Positions 43,536-50,794 of a stretch of 64,000 nt of DNA are shown piece by piece. Every line of letters begins with the position of its first letter. Position 1 is the first letter of the stretch. The stretch is from Prolixibacteraceae bacterium (GTDB taxonomy: Bacteria; Bacteroidota; Bacteroidia; Bacteroidales; Prolixibacteraceae). The notes beneath the pieces were generated by a model. It ran no database searches. It was not told where the DNA came from and saw nothing but the letters and a program-made list of their open reading frames with translations. The position numbers and the translations under genes are program-made. The stretch covers positions 1 to 64,000 of the forward strand of contig JAUWAB010000010.1 of assembly GCA_030602265.1 (NCBI GenBank), written 5' to 3'.

Positions 43536-45014
43536 TTATGGTTTTTTCTGAATAATCATCCGCCGGTAGCTTACCAGCTCAGGTGTGCCGTTATCGCGCA
43601 CTTCCAGAACGATATGCAGGTTCTGGTCACCCAGGTCATCCGGTAAGGCTATCGTTAACTTAGCCTTGTCACTATCTTCCAATGAAATATCCCCCTGATA
43701 AGTATCAGCCTCCCGATACCGGAACCAGTTGAATTTCAGCTTGTCACCGTCCGGGTCAAACGAACGGGAAGCATCCAGTCTGATTTGTTCTCCTGGAATA
43801 CCGTAAATGGCAAGAATTCTGTTGCTTTTGTCTCCGTTTACCAAGGCAACCGGCTCGCGGTTTACCTCACCCGGCTCTTTCACTGACCATAGCAACCTGT
43901 TTTTAAAACTGTTGGTAGCCGCAGGGACCCATCTGACGAGTTCATGCTGATCCACCTCGCAAGTGGAATAGTAACTGCCTGGGAAGCCTTCCCCAAAAGG
44001 CTTGAACATGCTGCCCCAGCTACCCTGGGTTGGATCAGCCGGATCGTTCAGTCCAAAAACTCCGCTTAAGAGGTACAGGAACGAAGGAGTATCGCCTTCT
44101 CCCCCGTCGTCATAAATTTCAGACATGGGGCCGTGCCCGTTCACATCTTTCGATGTCAATGGTTTCTTATAATCCGGATCCCTGCTCCATACATAGTACC
44201 AGAAATGGCCATTGTCATAAATAACACTTCCAAGGCTTACAGGATCTTTTCCATAGGTGGGGATAGCCGTACCAAATCCAGCACAGCTTTTCTCCTGCAT
44301 AAGCCTGAAACCGGCAAAATACTCAAACGATATATCCTGAAAAAGGATTCCAAACAGATGGATTTTGGGAAGTAATTTAAAAAACGCTTCTTCCCCATGT
44401 TTTTGGCGGAAACGGTACAACGCCTGGACAAAAGTAATGGTACCACCCCAGGCCTGCACAAAAATGGGCCGGTCATCCTCTTTTTCGAAGATCTGGATAA
44501 GAAATTCGCTTCCCTCTGAATCCTTCGGCTCGCCGTTAGGGTTCAGGCCTTCGCCGATCCAGTCATGAAAAGAGATGGAGTCCCACGAGCTTTCCACGTA
44601 CCTGTCGGCAATTTTCCCGGCAAACTTCAGCGTGTTGGTAAGCCAGATAATGGGAATGGCGCCCCTGCCGTGTTTGGTGACAGCCAGGAGGTCATCATAT
44701 CCGGGCAGGTTGGGGTCATGTTTTAATAACTGCGGAAGTTCCTCCTTGTAGGCGTCCAATATACCCATAGCTTTCGCCCAGGGGCCTTCGTCGTTATAAT
44801 TAAAATCGGGCAGCTGGTTGGTTACTATCAGTGCTTCCAGATCAAAATATGAACTGTAATAGAGATACCGGATGAAGGAGTTTCCATCATCGTGGGTCAT
44901 ATCCGTCAGGATAACCACCCGCGGTTTAACCGGCTTTGCATCTGGTGTGCAGGCTGAGCCAGCCAGTAATATACATAATACCAGCAGCAGGTATAATTCT
45001 TTTGAAATATTCAC
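43536..45014 (-). CDS. DUF1593 lipoprotein, nucleoside-hydrolase-like fold plus Ig-like domain
   Basis: A 492-residue exported protein with a lipoprotein-type signal (LLAGSAC; Gly at -3 is slightly unusual). The N-terminal domain (about 30-330) is DUF1593, related to nucleoside hydrolases: VVILTDMTHDDGNSF keeps the Asp cluster of the Ca site. The C-terminal ~110 residues form an Ig-like sandwich (IRLDASRSFDPDGDKLKFNW). Members are known as Sde0182-type carbohydrate-binding proteins, with unclear activity. It is located between ADP-ribosylglycohydrolase and nucleoside hydrolase genes. I infer an additional N-ribosyl hydrolase or glycan-acting enzyme in ribose salvage. Family assignment is good; activity unknown. 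Confidence 0.82.
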   Translation of the reverse strand: MNISKELYLLLVLCILLAGSACTPDAKPVKPRVVILTDMTHDDGNSFIRYLYYSSYFDLEALIVTNQLPDFNYNDEGPWAKAMGILDAYKEELPQLLKHDPNLPGYDDLLAVTKHGRGAIPIIWLTNTLKFAGKIADRYVESSWDSISFHDWIGEGLNPNGEPKDSEGSEFLIQIFEKEDDRPIFVQAWGGTITFVQALYRFRQKHGEEAFFKLLPKIHLFGILFQDISFEYFAGFRLMQEKSCAGFGTAIPTYGKDPVSLGSVIYDNGHFWYYVWSRDPDYKKPLTSKDVNGHGPMSEIYDDGGEGDTPSFLYLLSGVFGLNDPADPTQGSWGSMFKPFGEGFPGSYYSTCEVDQHELVRWVPAATNSFKNRLLWSVKEPGEVNREPVALVNGDKSNRILAIYGIPGEQIRLDASRSFDPDGDKLKFNWFRYREADTYQGDISLEDSDKAKLTIALPDDLGDQNLHIVLEVRDNGTPELVSYRRMIIQKKP

Positions 45015-45059
45015 TGGAATCTTTTATATCTTCATTGTTTATTATCAGATCGTTACCGC

Positions 45060-45255
45060 GATGCGCTCACTCCCGGAGGAATTGCATGCGGGTAGCAAAA
45101 ACGGCCTGGAGAGAACAGGAGACCTCTGGCCGGGGTCAAACCTATTGTTGATAGCTCTGTTCTTCCCACATGTCACCCCTGCGGGACTTATTACATGCCT
45201 CCATAGTGGATCCTTGATGCCCCGCGATGAAACCGTGAGGCAGCTGAGGTTCTAG
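45060..45255. repeat. Probable degenerate interspersed repeat between operon genes
   Basis: A GC-rich stretch inside the otherwise AT-rich 282-bp gap (45015-45296). It contains short inverted-repeat blocks: GACCTCTGGCCGGGGTC (45121-45137) and CACCCCTGCGGG (about 45174-45185). The look resembles small palindrome-bearing intergenic repeats common in Bacteroidota genomes (GACCCC..GGGGTC types). No convincing coding frame. Confidence 0.4.
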
Positions 45256-45260
45256 TTTTT

Positions 45261-45290
45261 GGGTGGTGTGGTTTCCAAACCGCGCCACCC
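45261..45290 (-). other. 14-bp hairpin immediately after the ADP-ribosylglycohydrolase stop
   Basis: GGGTGGTGTGGTTT pairs with AAACCGCGCCACCC (two G-U pairs) around a CC turn, starting 7 bp after the stop codon. On the minus strand it has no U tract after it, so it is more likely a 3' mRNA-stabilising element or weak attenuator than a classical terminator. Confidence 0.55.
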
Positions 45291-45296
45291 ATTATT

Positions 45297-46880
45297 TCAA
45301 ATTGATATTTCTGCATTAAAGTAGACCCTGGGTGCTGGTTTTTCTGTTGTATAGACCAACACGTCATTGGTCTCGATCCGGTACCCTGACGGAATTCGCT
45401 TCGCTACCAGCCTGACGGTATGATTCCCTTCGGGCAGGTCATACTTCCAGGCAACTTCATGGCGGCGGTCACGAAATGCCGTGGACATGCCAATGGTTTC
45501 AACGAACTGATTATCCACCCATACTTCAAGCTCAAGAACTGCATCGGGAAGGTTGTTTTCCCTTGCTGCCCTGCCGGTCACCACATAGCCGCATCCGGAA
45601 ATATCAAAGGAAATTTCAGGATTTTCATTGTTCAGCCTGCGCTGAAGGCCAGTTCTCTCTTTCGGATGAATCCCCTCGAAGGCAATTTCAAGCGGAACGC
45701 ATTTCGGTGCCTGATAGAGGATATCCAGGGTTTCCCCATTATCTTTGCCGCCATTGCGCCTGATCATTTCCACTGCATGCCGGAAACCGGTTTCATACAC
45801 TTTCCTGAGCGACATATCGGTATACCGGAAATTCATATCCTCCACCTTGTCTATTCCCTGCTTCCAGTAAGCAGGGATGTTGCTGTACCCGATCATGGTC
45901 CCCAGAATTCCGGCGGCATTGGCCGGATTACAGTCGGAATCGTAACCGCAGCGGGTACTGATGTCCACCGTAGCCCCAAAATCTCCGTTTCCATACAGTA
46001 ATCCGATAACGATATAAGCCGCATTGATTTTTGCATCAATATTAAACGGCCTGAAAACCCCGTCGGGACAACCTTTGTCATAAGTCCACTTTTTCTGGGC
46101 TTCAAACCAGGCTCTTTTCCAGTCATCCGGATATTGCCTGTACCATTGGATTACGTCAGCTATACACTGATAAAATTCACTTTCAGCCGGTACCGTTTTC
46201 AGGGCTTCTTCCACAATGAATTCCATATCATCGTGAACAAATGCCAGCGCATACATGGCAGCCACGTATATACCGCCATAAACGCCGTCACCGTAGTTCA
46301 TGATGTGGCCAATGCGCCAGCCAATGTCTGAAGCGGAATTCACCATTCCCGGCGACATTAATCCGGCAAAATCGGCTTCAATCTGAAAATCGATGTCATC
46401 GGCATGCGGGTTGTTCTTCCAATGGCCCGATGCAGGGGGCATGATTCCGTTCAGAATATTATAACGGGCAGCCTGGTTGGCATGCCACAACTGATATTCT
46501 GCATGTGCAAAAGCCAGGGCATGCAGTGAATCGGCAGCATCCAGGCCATGCTTTTCAAATACATCCACGAAAGTCAGGTCCATGTAAACATCGTCGTACA
46601 ATCCCGGGGAATTTTCATACCACCAGAGCATCTGGTTCTCGTCCCAGGGGATCGGTACATGGTCGCCAATCATGGTACCGTTCCATCTGAATTCTGTTGG
46701 ACCGCCATAAGTACAGCCGATCACCTGTCCGGCCCAGCCGCCCATGATCTTGTCCTGCAGGACTGATTTCTCCATGTGGACAATTTGTCCATCCTGAAAT
46801 CCGGTTGCCGTGCCGTTCTTCTCCGCATGGCATGAAAACAGAATGACTGCTGCTAAAAGAATAAGGTTATTTGACTTCAT
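45297..46880 (-). CDS. ADP-ribosylglycohydrolase family lipoprotein
   Basis: A 527-residue exported protein. Lipoprotein signal (ILFSC, Cys near 17). The helical ADP-ribosylglycohydrolase (DraG-like) domain covers about 40-380: KIMGGWAGQVIG, then YDDVYMDLTF as the first metal motif, and RCGYDSDCNPANAAGILG as the second (Asp-x-Asp). The C-terminal ~110 residues are a beta-rich domain (LELEVWVDNQFVETIG). DraG-type enzymes cut ADP-ribose N- or O-glycosidic bonds; an exported, lipid-anchored form beside ribokinase and nucleoside hydrolase suggests ribose release from ADP-ribose-like or other ribosides (RusGH-like). It lies 17 bp after rbsK. Substrate is inferred only. Confidence 0.88.
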   Translation of the reverse strand: MKSNNLILLAAVILFSCHAEKNGTATGFQDGQIVHMEKSVLQDKIMGGWAGQVIGCTYGGPTEFRWNGTMIGDHVPIPWDENQMLWWYENSPGLYDDVYMDLTFVDVFEKHGLDAADSLHALAFAHAEYQLWHANQAARYNILNGIMPPASGHWKNNPHADDIDFQIEADFAGLMSPGMVNSASDIGWRIGHIMNYGDGVYGGIYVAAMYALAFVHDDMEFIVEEALKTVPAESEFYQCIADVIQWYRQYPDDWKRAWFEAQKKWTYDKGCPDGVFRPFNIDAKINAAYIVIGLLYGNGDFGATVDISTRCGYDSDCNPANAAGILGTMIGYSNIPAYWKQGIDKVEDMNFRYTDMSLRKVYETGFRHAVEMIRRNGGKDNGETLDILYQAPKCVPLEIAFEGIHPKERTGLQRRLNNENPEISFDISGCGYVVTGRAARENNLPDAVLELEVWVDNQFVETIGMSTAFRDRRHEVAWKYDLPEGNHTVRLVAKRIPSGYRIETNDVLVYTTEKPAPRVYFNAEISI

Positions 46881-46897
46881 TTCCGTTTGTTATTTGG

Positions 46898-47803
46898 TTA
46901 TAATTCAGTTAATTCATTAAGCCAGGGTATGGAAGGCTGCGCTCCCATACGGGTTACAGAAAGGGCAGCTGCCTTGTTGGCCACCTGAATAGCCTCAGCC
47001 AATGATTTCCCTCTGGCCAGTTCCACCACCAGATAACCATTGAAGGTATCTCCTGCAGCGGTGGTATCTACAGCAGTAACAGGTATGCCCGCAACGTGGC
47101 CTTCAAGGCTTCCCTGACGGAAAAAGGCCCCTTCACTGCCCGTAGTTATAACAACAGACCCGGCCCCAATATCCTGAATCCGGTCAGCCAAAGTGGATAC
47201 TGAACAGCCATCCATACCCGTGCCTGCAAGCAACAATGCTTCATGTTCATTTGGAGTTACCAGCGTCAGCATCGACAGAATCTCCCGGTCGATGGTCGCG
47301 GCCGGAGCCGGGTTTAGCACCACCGGAACACCGGCCGACCAGGCAATCCTGATAATCCGGTAAACGGTTTCAATGGGTATCTCTAACTGGACCAGAACCA
47401 TATCTGCACCTGCGATAATATTACGGTAATGGTCAATAATCTCAGGTGTAAGCCTGGCATTGGCACCCGGTGCTACAGCAATGCTGTTTTCCCCGGAATC
47501 AGCCACATTGATCAGGGCAACGCCGGTAGGGACGCCACTGGTTATTTCAATGCAGGAGGTATCAATCCTATCTGATTTATAGGATTCAAGTGCTTGCCTG
47601 CCGAAAAGATCGTCGCCCACGCAGGCTATAAAAGTTACATTCCCGCCAGCCCTGGCGGCTGCTACCGCCTGGTTGGCGCCTTTACCGCCCTGAACCACAA
47701 AAAAGTCTCCGCCTAAAACGGTCTCCCCGGGTTTCGGAATATGGGGGACCCTGCAAATCATGTCGGTATTGGAACTACCTGCAACAACAATTTTCGGTGA
47801 CAT
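46898..47803 (-). CDS. rbsK: Ribokinase
   Basis: A 301-residue PfkB-family kinase phosphorylating D-ribose to ribose 5-phosphate in the cytoplasm. The N-terminal sugar-binding motif is SSNTDMICRVPHIPKPGET, the first PfkB signature is GGKGANQAVAAARAGGNV near residue 40, and the second is DTTAAGDTFNGYL near 243 with the catalytic Asp (Ala replaces the usual first Gly of GAGD). NPAPA and VTPNEHEALLL fit ribokinase rather than fructokinase. It lies 6 bp downstream of the permease gene, in the same operon. The product feeds the pentose phosphate pathway, where rpe (27632) acts. Confidence 0.94.
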   Translation of the reverse strand: MSPKIVVAGSSNTDMICRVPHIPKPGETVLGGDFFVVQGGKGANQAVAAARAGGNVTFIACVGDDLFGRQALESYKSDRIDTSCIEITSGVPTGVALINVADSGENSIAVAPGANARLTPEIIDHYRNIIAGADMVLVQLEIPIETVYRIIRIAWSAGVPVVLNPAPAATIDREILSMLTLVTPNEHEALLLAGTGMDGCSVSTLADRIQDIGAGSVVITTGSEGAFFRQGSLEGHVAGIPVTAVDTTAAGDTFNGYLVVELARGKSLAEAIQVANKAAALSVTRMGAQPSIPWLNELTEL

Positions 47804-47809
47804 GATCGC

Positions 47810-48811
47810 TTAATATAATCGTGATACAATAATCAGTGCCAGTCCGGCCACAAAAAGCAAAAACATGGCAGTCAGGAGCCCGGTTACGCCCTTAGCTCCC
47901 CTGAATTCTTTCCATATAAACACCCCCCAGAGAGCAGCCACCAAAGTAGCGCCCTGTCCAAGGCCATACGAAATGGCAAATCCGGCCTGTTCAGCAGCAA
48001 TAATATTGAAGGTCATACCCAGGCTCCAGATGGCCCCGCCAAGAATGCCAATCAGGTGCAGGCGGGTGTTTCCTTTGGTGAAATAGTCGGAATAAGTAGC
48101 TTTTTCACCAGCCAGCGGGCGGTACATAAACAAGGTATTCCAAAGGAAATTGGAGATCAGCAGTCCGACGGCAAAAACCACCGATGCCGTATAGGGAGTC
48201 AGTTTGCCAGCTTCGGGATTTGCAAAATCGGGTGCCATGGAGGCGGCCACGAAACGGTAGAAAAAACCCATCAGAAATCCGGCTAACAGGGAGATCAGGA
48301 TACCCTTTGTGGTGGAATTCACCGAGGAACCAGGAATTTTCCGGTAGGCCAGCGCATCAATCACAATGGCAGCAGTAACCAGTCCAACCCCCAGGAACAG
48401 CAGTACAGGGTTGCCTAATGGGGTTGCCAGATAGTTGGTGACCACCCCTAAAACCAATGCCAGCCCGATCCCGATCGGAAAGGCTACGGCCATACCAGCT
48501 ATGGCAATGGCAGCCACCAGCAGAATGTTGGCAATATTGAATACTACCCCGCCTAAAAAAGCGGACGAGAGCGACTTGAAGTCGGATTGCGCCAGATCGG
48601 CCGTAAAACTACGGCCTTCGGTACCCGTACTGCCCGCCGTAAAGGCAAGCAACAGGGAAAGCAACAGAACCCCGATGGCATAATCCCAGTAAAACAACTG
48701 AAACGGCCACGATCTCGCTGCCAGTTTCTGGGTATTGGCCCACGAACCCCAGCAGAGCATGGTAACAACTGCCAGTATTACGGCCCAGGTGTAGGAATGA
48801 ATGACAATCAT
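47810..48811 (-). CDS. GRP-type sugar permease (RbsU/RusT-like)
   Basis: A 333-residue inner-membrane protein with ten hydrophobic segments, in the drug/metabolite superfamily, GRP (glucose/ribose porter) branch. N-terminal MLCWGSWANTQKLAA and YWDYAIGVLLLSLLL, and the later YGLGQGATLVAALWGVFIWKEFRG, match this branch. Linked directly to ribokinase (6 bp), it most likely imports D-ribose across the inner membrane. The LacI gene lies 120 bp upstream on the same strand. Homologues occur in Bacteroides ribose loci (RusT). Confidence 0.88.
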   Translation of the reverse strand: MIVIHSYTWAVILAVVTMLCWGSWANTQKLAARSWPFQLFYWDYAIGVLLLSLLLAFTAGSTGTEGRSFTADLAQSDFKSLSSAFLGGVVFNIANILLVAAIAIAGMAVAFPIGIGLALVLGVVTNYLATPLGNPVLLFLGVGLVTAAIVIDALAYRKIPGSSVNSTTKGILISLLAGFLMGFFYRFVAASMAPDFANPEAGKLTPYTASVVFAVGLLISNFLWNTLFMYRPLAGEKATYSDYFTKGNTRLHLIGILGGAIWSLGMTFNIIAAEQAGFAISYGLGQGATLVAALWGVFIWKEFRGAKGVTGLLTAMFLLFVAGLALIIVSRLY

Positions 48812-48931
48812 AGTTTTATCTTTTAAGTTGGTTTATTGAATGGTTTAATCTTTTTTATCACAGACCTGATATGAGCCGGAACAGCAACCATATGGAATAG
48901 GTCCACAGTAAATGGAAATTTATATACTGAT

Positions 48932-49972
48932 TCATGATTTCACTGGTTTAATATTCCTGACAGAATCCCTGACGATAAGTCTGGGAGACAGTTGAATGCC
49001 GATGGTGCTGTCGATGATATCGCCAGCCGTGACAGCTTCTAAAAGTATACTGACGGCCTTCCGGGCAATCTCCTCGCGGGGTTGTTCAATGGTGGTCATC
49101 GGACTACGGAGGTAAGCCGAGTAAGGCTGTTCGTCGAAGGTGACCAGCGAAATATCCTTGGGGATGCTCAGTCCGGAATCCTGTAATGCCCTTAGCACAC
49201 CCAGGGAGATCAGGTTACCCAGGGCAAAAATGGCGGTTGGCCGCTTTTTCAGCTTCAGCAGCCGGAGTGTCTCCAGGTATCCATTCTCCTCCCCGAAATC
49301 ATGACCGCCAACCAGTTGATGCCTGATCCGGATCCTGAATTTCCTCAGGGCGGCCATATAGCCGGCAATACGGTCCTGACTGCTGGAGACCCCTTCAGGG
49401 CCATGAATACAAGCGATGCGCCGGTGGCCCGACTTAATCAGATGCTCAGTCGCCATATAGGCCCCCAGATAGTTATCGCATGTAATATAGGGGACCGGAG
49501 ATCCGGGGAAATAGCGGTCGATGGCCACTACAGGAATTTTGCGGTTCCGGAAATGGCAGACATGGTCACAACTTAAACCAACCGGTGCTAAAATAATTCC
49601 ATCAACCTTCCTTCCTGCTAATAACTCAAGCAGTTCCTTTTCGGATCCCGGATCATCCTGACTGTCGCACAGTATCAGCGAATAGCCCTGCTTTCGCAGT
49701 TCCATCTCAATGGTTTTGGCCACTGAGGCAAAAAAAGGATTGGAAATATCGGGAACGATCAGCCCGATGGTTTCGGTACGTTCAAGCTTCAGGCCACGGG
49801 CAATCCGGTTTACAGAATAACCAAATTCAGCGGCAGCACTGACAACACGCCGGCTGGTAGCTTCACTGATCCGGTGTGCTGCAGCTTTTCCGTTCAACAC
49901 CCTCGAAACAGTGGTAACCGACAGTCCCAGTCTGCCGGCAAGCTCCTTAATATTACTTACATTGCCTTCCAT
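48932..49972 (-). CDS. LacI-family transcriptional repressor
   Basis: A protein of about 346 residues from the ATG at 49972; an ATG at 50035 would add 21 residues, would lie upstream of the promoter and overlap the operator. The HTH is IKELAGRLGLSVTTVSRVLNG near the N terminus, with the hinge helix SVNRIARGLK. The sugar-binding core begins at TIGLIVPDISNPFF. It is the first gene of the minus-strand ribose/nucleoside cluster, so it probably represses that cluster and senses a pentose or derivative. The palindrome over its own -33 box implies autoregulation. The predicted transcript start lies only a few bases before the ATG. Confidence 0.93.
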   Translation of the reverse strand: MEGNVSNIKELAGRLGLSVTTVSRVLNGKAAAHRISEATSRRVVSAAAEFGYSVNRIARGLKLERTETIGLIVPDISNPFFASVAKTIEMELRKQGYSLILCDSQDDPGSEKELLELLAGRKVDGIILAPVGLSCDHVCHFRNRKIPVVAIDRYFPGSPVPYITCDNYLGAYMATEHLIKSGHRRIACIHGPEGVSSSQDRIAGYMAALRKFRIRIRHQLVGGHDFGEENGYLETLRLLKLKKRPTAIFALGNLISLGVLRALQDSGLSIPKDISLVTFDEQPYSAYLRSPMTTIEQPREEIARKAVSILLEAVTAGDIIDSTIGIQLSPRLIVRDSVRNIKPVKS

Positions 49973-49983
49973 TTCAACCCATA

Positions 49984-50023
49984 CAAATATAAAACGATTT
50001 TCGAATGGCGCAAACGTTTGTGC
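49984..50023 (-). promoter_or_regulatory. LacI-gene promoter overlapped by a LacI-type operator
   Basis: On the minus strand, TTTG (50011-50014) and TATATTTG (49984-49991) are 19 nt apart, a full consensus promoter. The palindrome GCGCAAACGTTTGTGC (50008-50023) with a central CG, typical of LacI-family sites, covers the -33 box. Confidence 0.65.
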
Positions 50024-50114
50024 AATTTTTTTCAATTTTACCGGAAATCACGGCCACAACTGTTTCCGGTTCCAAAACTTTGCCTACATTTAACCACAAA
50101 TCAATCTTTTTAAT

Positions 50115-50768
50115 ATGGAATCCAAATTTATCCAGGTTGTCCGGTTAAAAGAATCCGGAACCGTGCAAATAAAGGAAGGATCTGCAATCATTGATAAGCA
50201 GGCCATTAACCATCCGATATCAGTCGTCAACTGGAAATCATTCCCCTACTCTCCTGAAGTCAGTTTTCGTATTGCTCATACGGAATCCCATATCATCCTG
50301 AAGTTCAATGTAAGGGAGAAAGCAGTCAGGGCAGTCGAAACCAGAATAAACGGTGAGGTTTATAAAGACAGTTGTGTCGAATTTTTTGTTTCCATAGACG
50401 GCAAGCATTATTACAACTTTGAATTCAGCTGCATAGGAACACCTCATATCGCATATGGTGAAGGGCGCCACAACCGTCAGTATCTTCCTGAAGAGGTAAT
50501 CAGGCAGATTAGGATAGAATCTTCACTCGGGGATAAACCTTTTGAAACTAAAACGGGAGATTTTGCCTGGGAGCTGACGGCTGTCATCCCGGTAAGCACC
50601 TTCATCCACCATCCGGGAATCCGGTTAAGCCAGTTGAAAGCTACCGCCAATTTTTACAAGTGTGGGGATGAACTTCCGGAGCCGCATTTTGTGACGTGGA
50701 ATCCGGTAGGTACGGAGCAGCCGGATTATCACCGGCCGGAATTTTTCGGCAAACTGGAATTTGAATAA
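50115..50768 (+). CDS. Carbohydrate-binding family 9-like protein
   Basis: A 217-residue protein with no signal peptide. The beta-sandwich pattern VYKDSCVEFFVSIDGKHYYN (residues 83-102) with FEFSCIGTPHIAYGEG matches CBM9-like proteins found in Bacteroidota, and the closing PHFVTWNPVGTEQPDYHRPEFFG is also typical. It has a one-mismatch -7 element AAACTTTG at 50075-50082. It is divergent from the LacI gene and 26 bp before the FAD oxidoreductase gene, so likely an operon. The ligand is unknown; being cytoplasmic, sugar binding to external glycans is doubtful. Confidence 0.75.
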   Translation: MESKFIQVVRLKESGTVQIKEGSAIIDKQAINHPISVVNWKSFPYSPEVSFRIAHTESHIILKFNVREKAVRAVETRINGEVYKDSCVEFFVSIDGKHYYNFEFSCIGTPHIAYGEGRHNRQYLPEEVIRQIRIESSLGDKPFETKTGDFAWELTAVIPVSTFIHHPGIRLSQLKATANFYKCGDELPEPHFVTWNPVGTEQPDYHRPEFFGKLEFE

Positions 50769-50794
50769 CCTTATCAGCCAACCAAAAACCAAAG

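Noticed and set aside
44872..45255. 127-codon plus-strand frame across the DUF1593 5' end and the gap
   Set aside because: Half is antisense to DUF1593 and half lies in the GC-rich repeat; no family resemblance.
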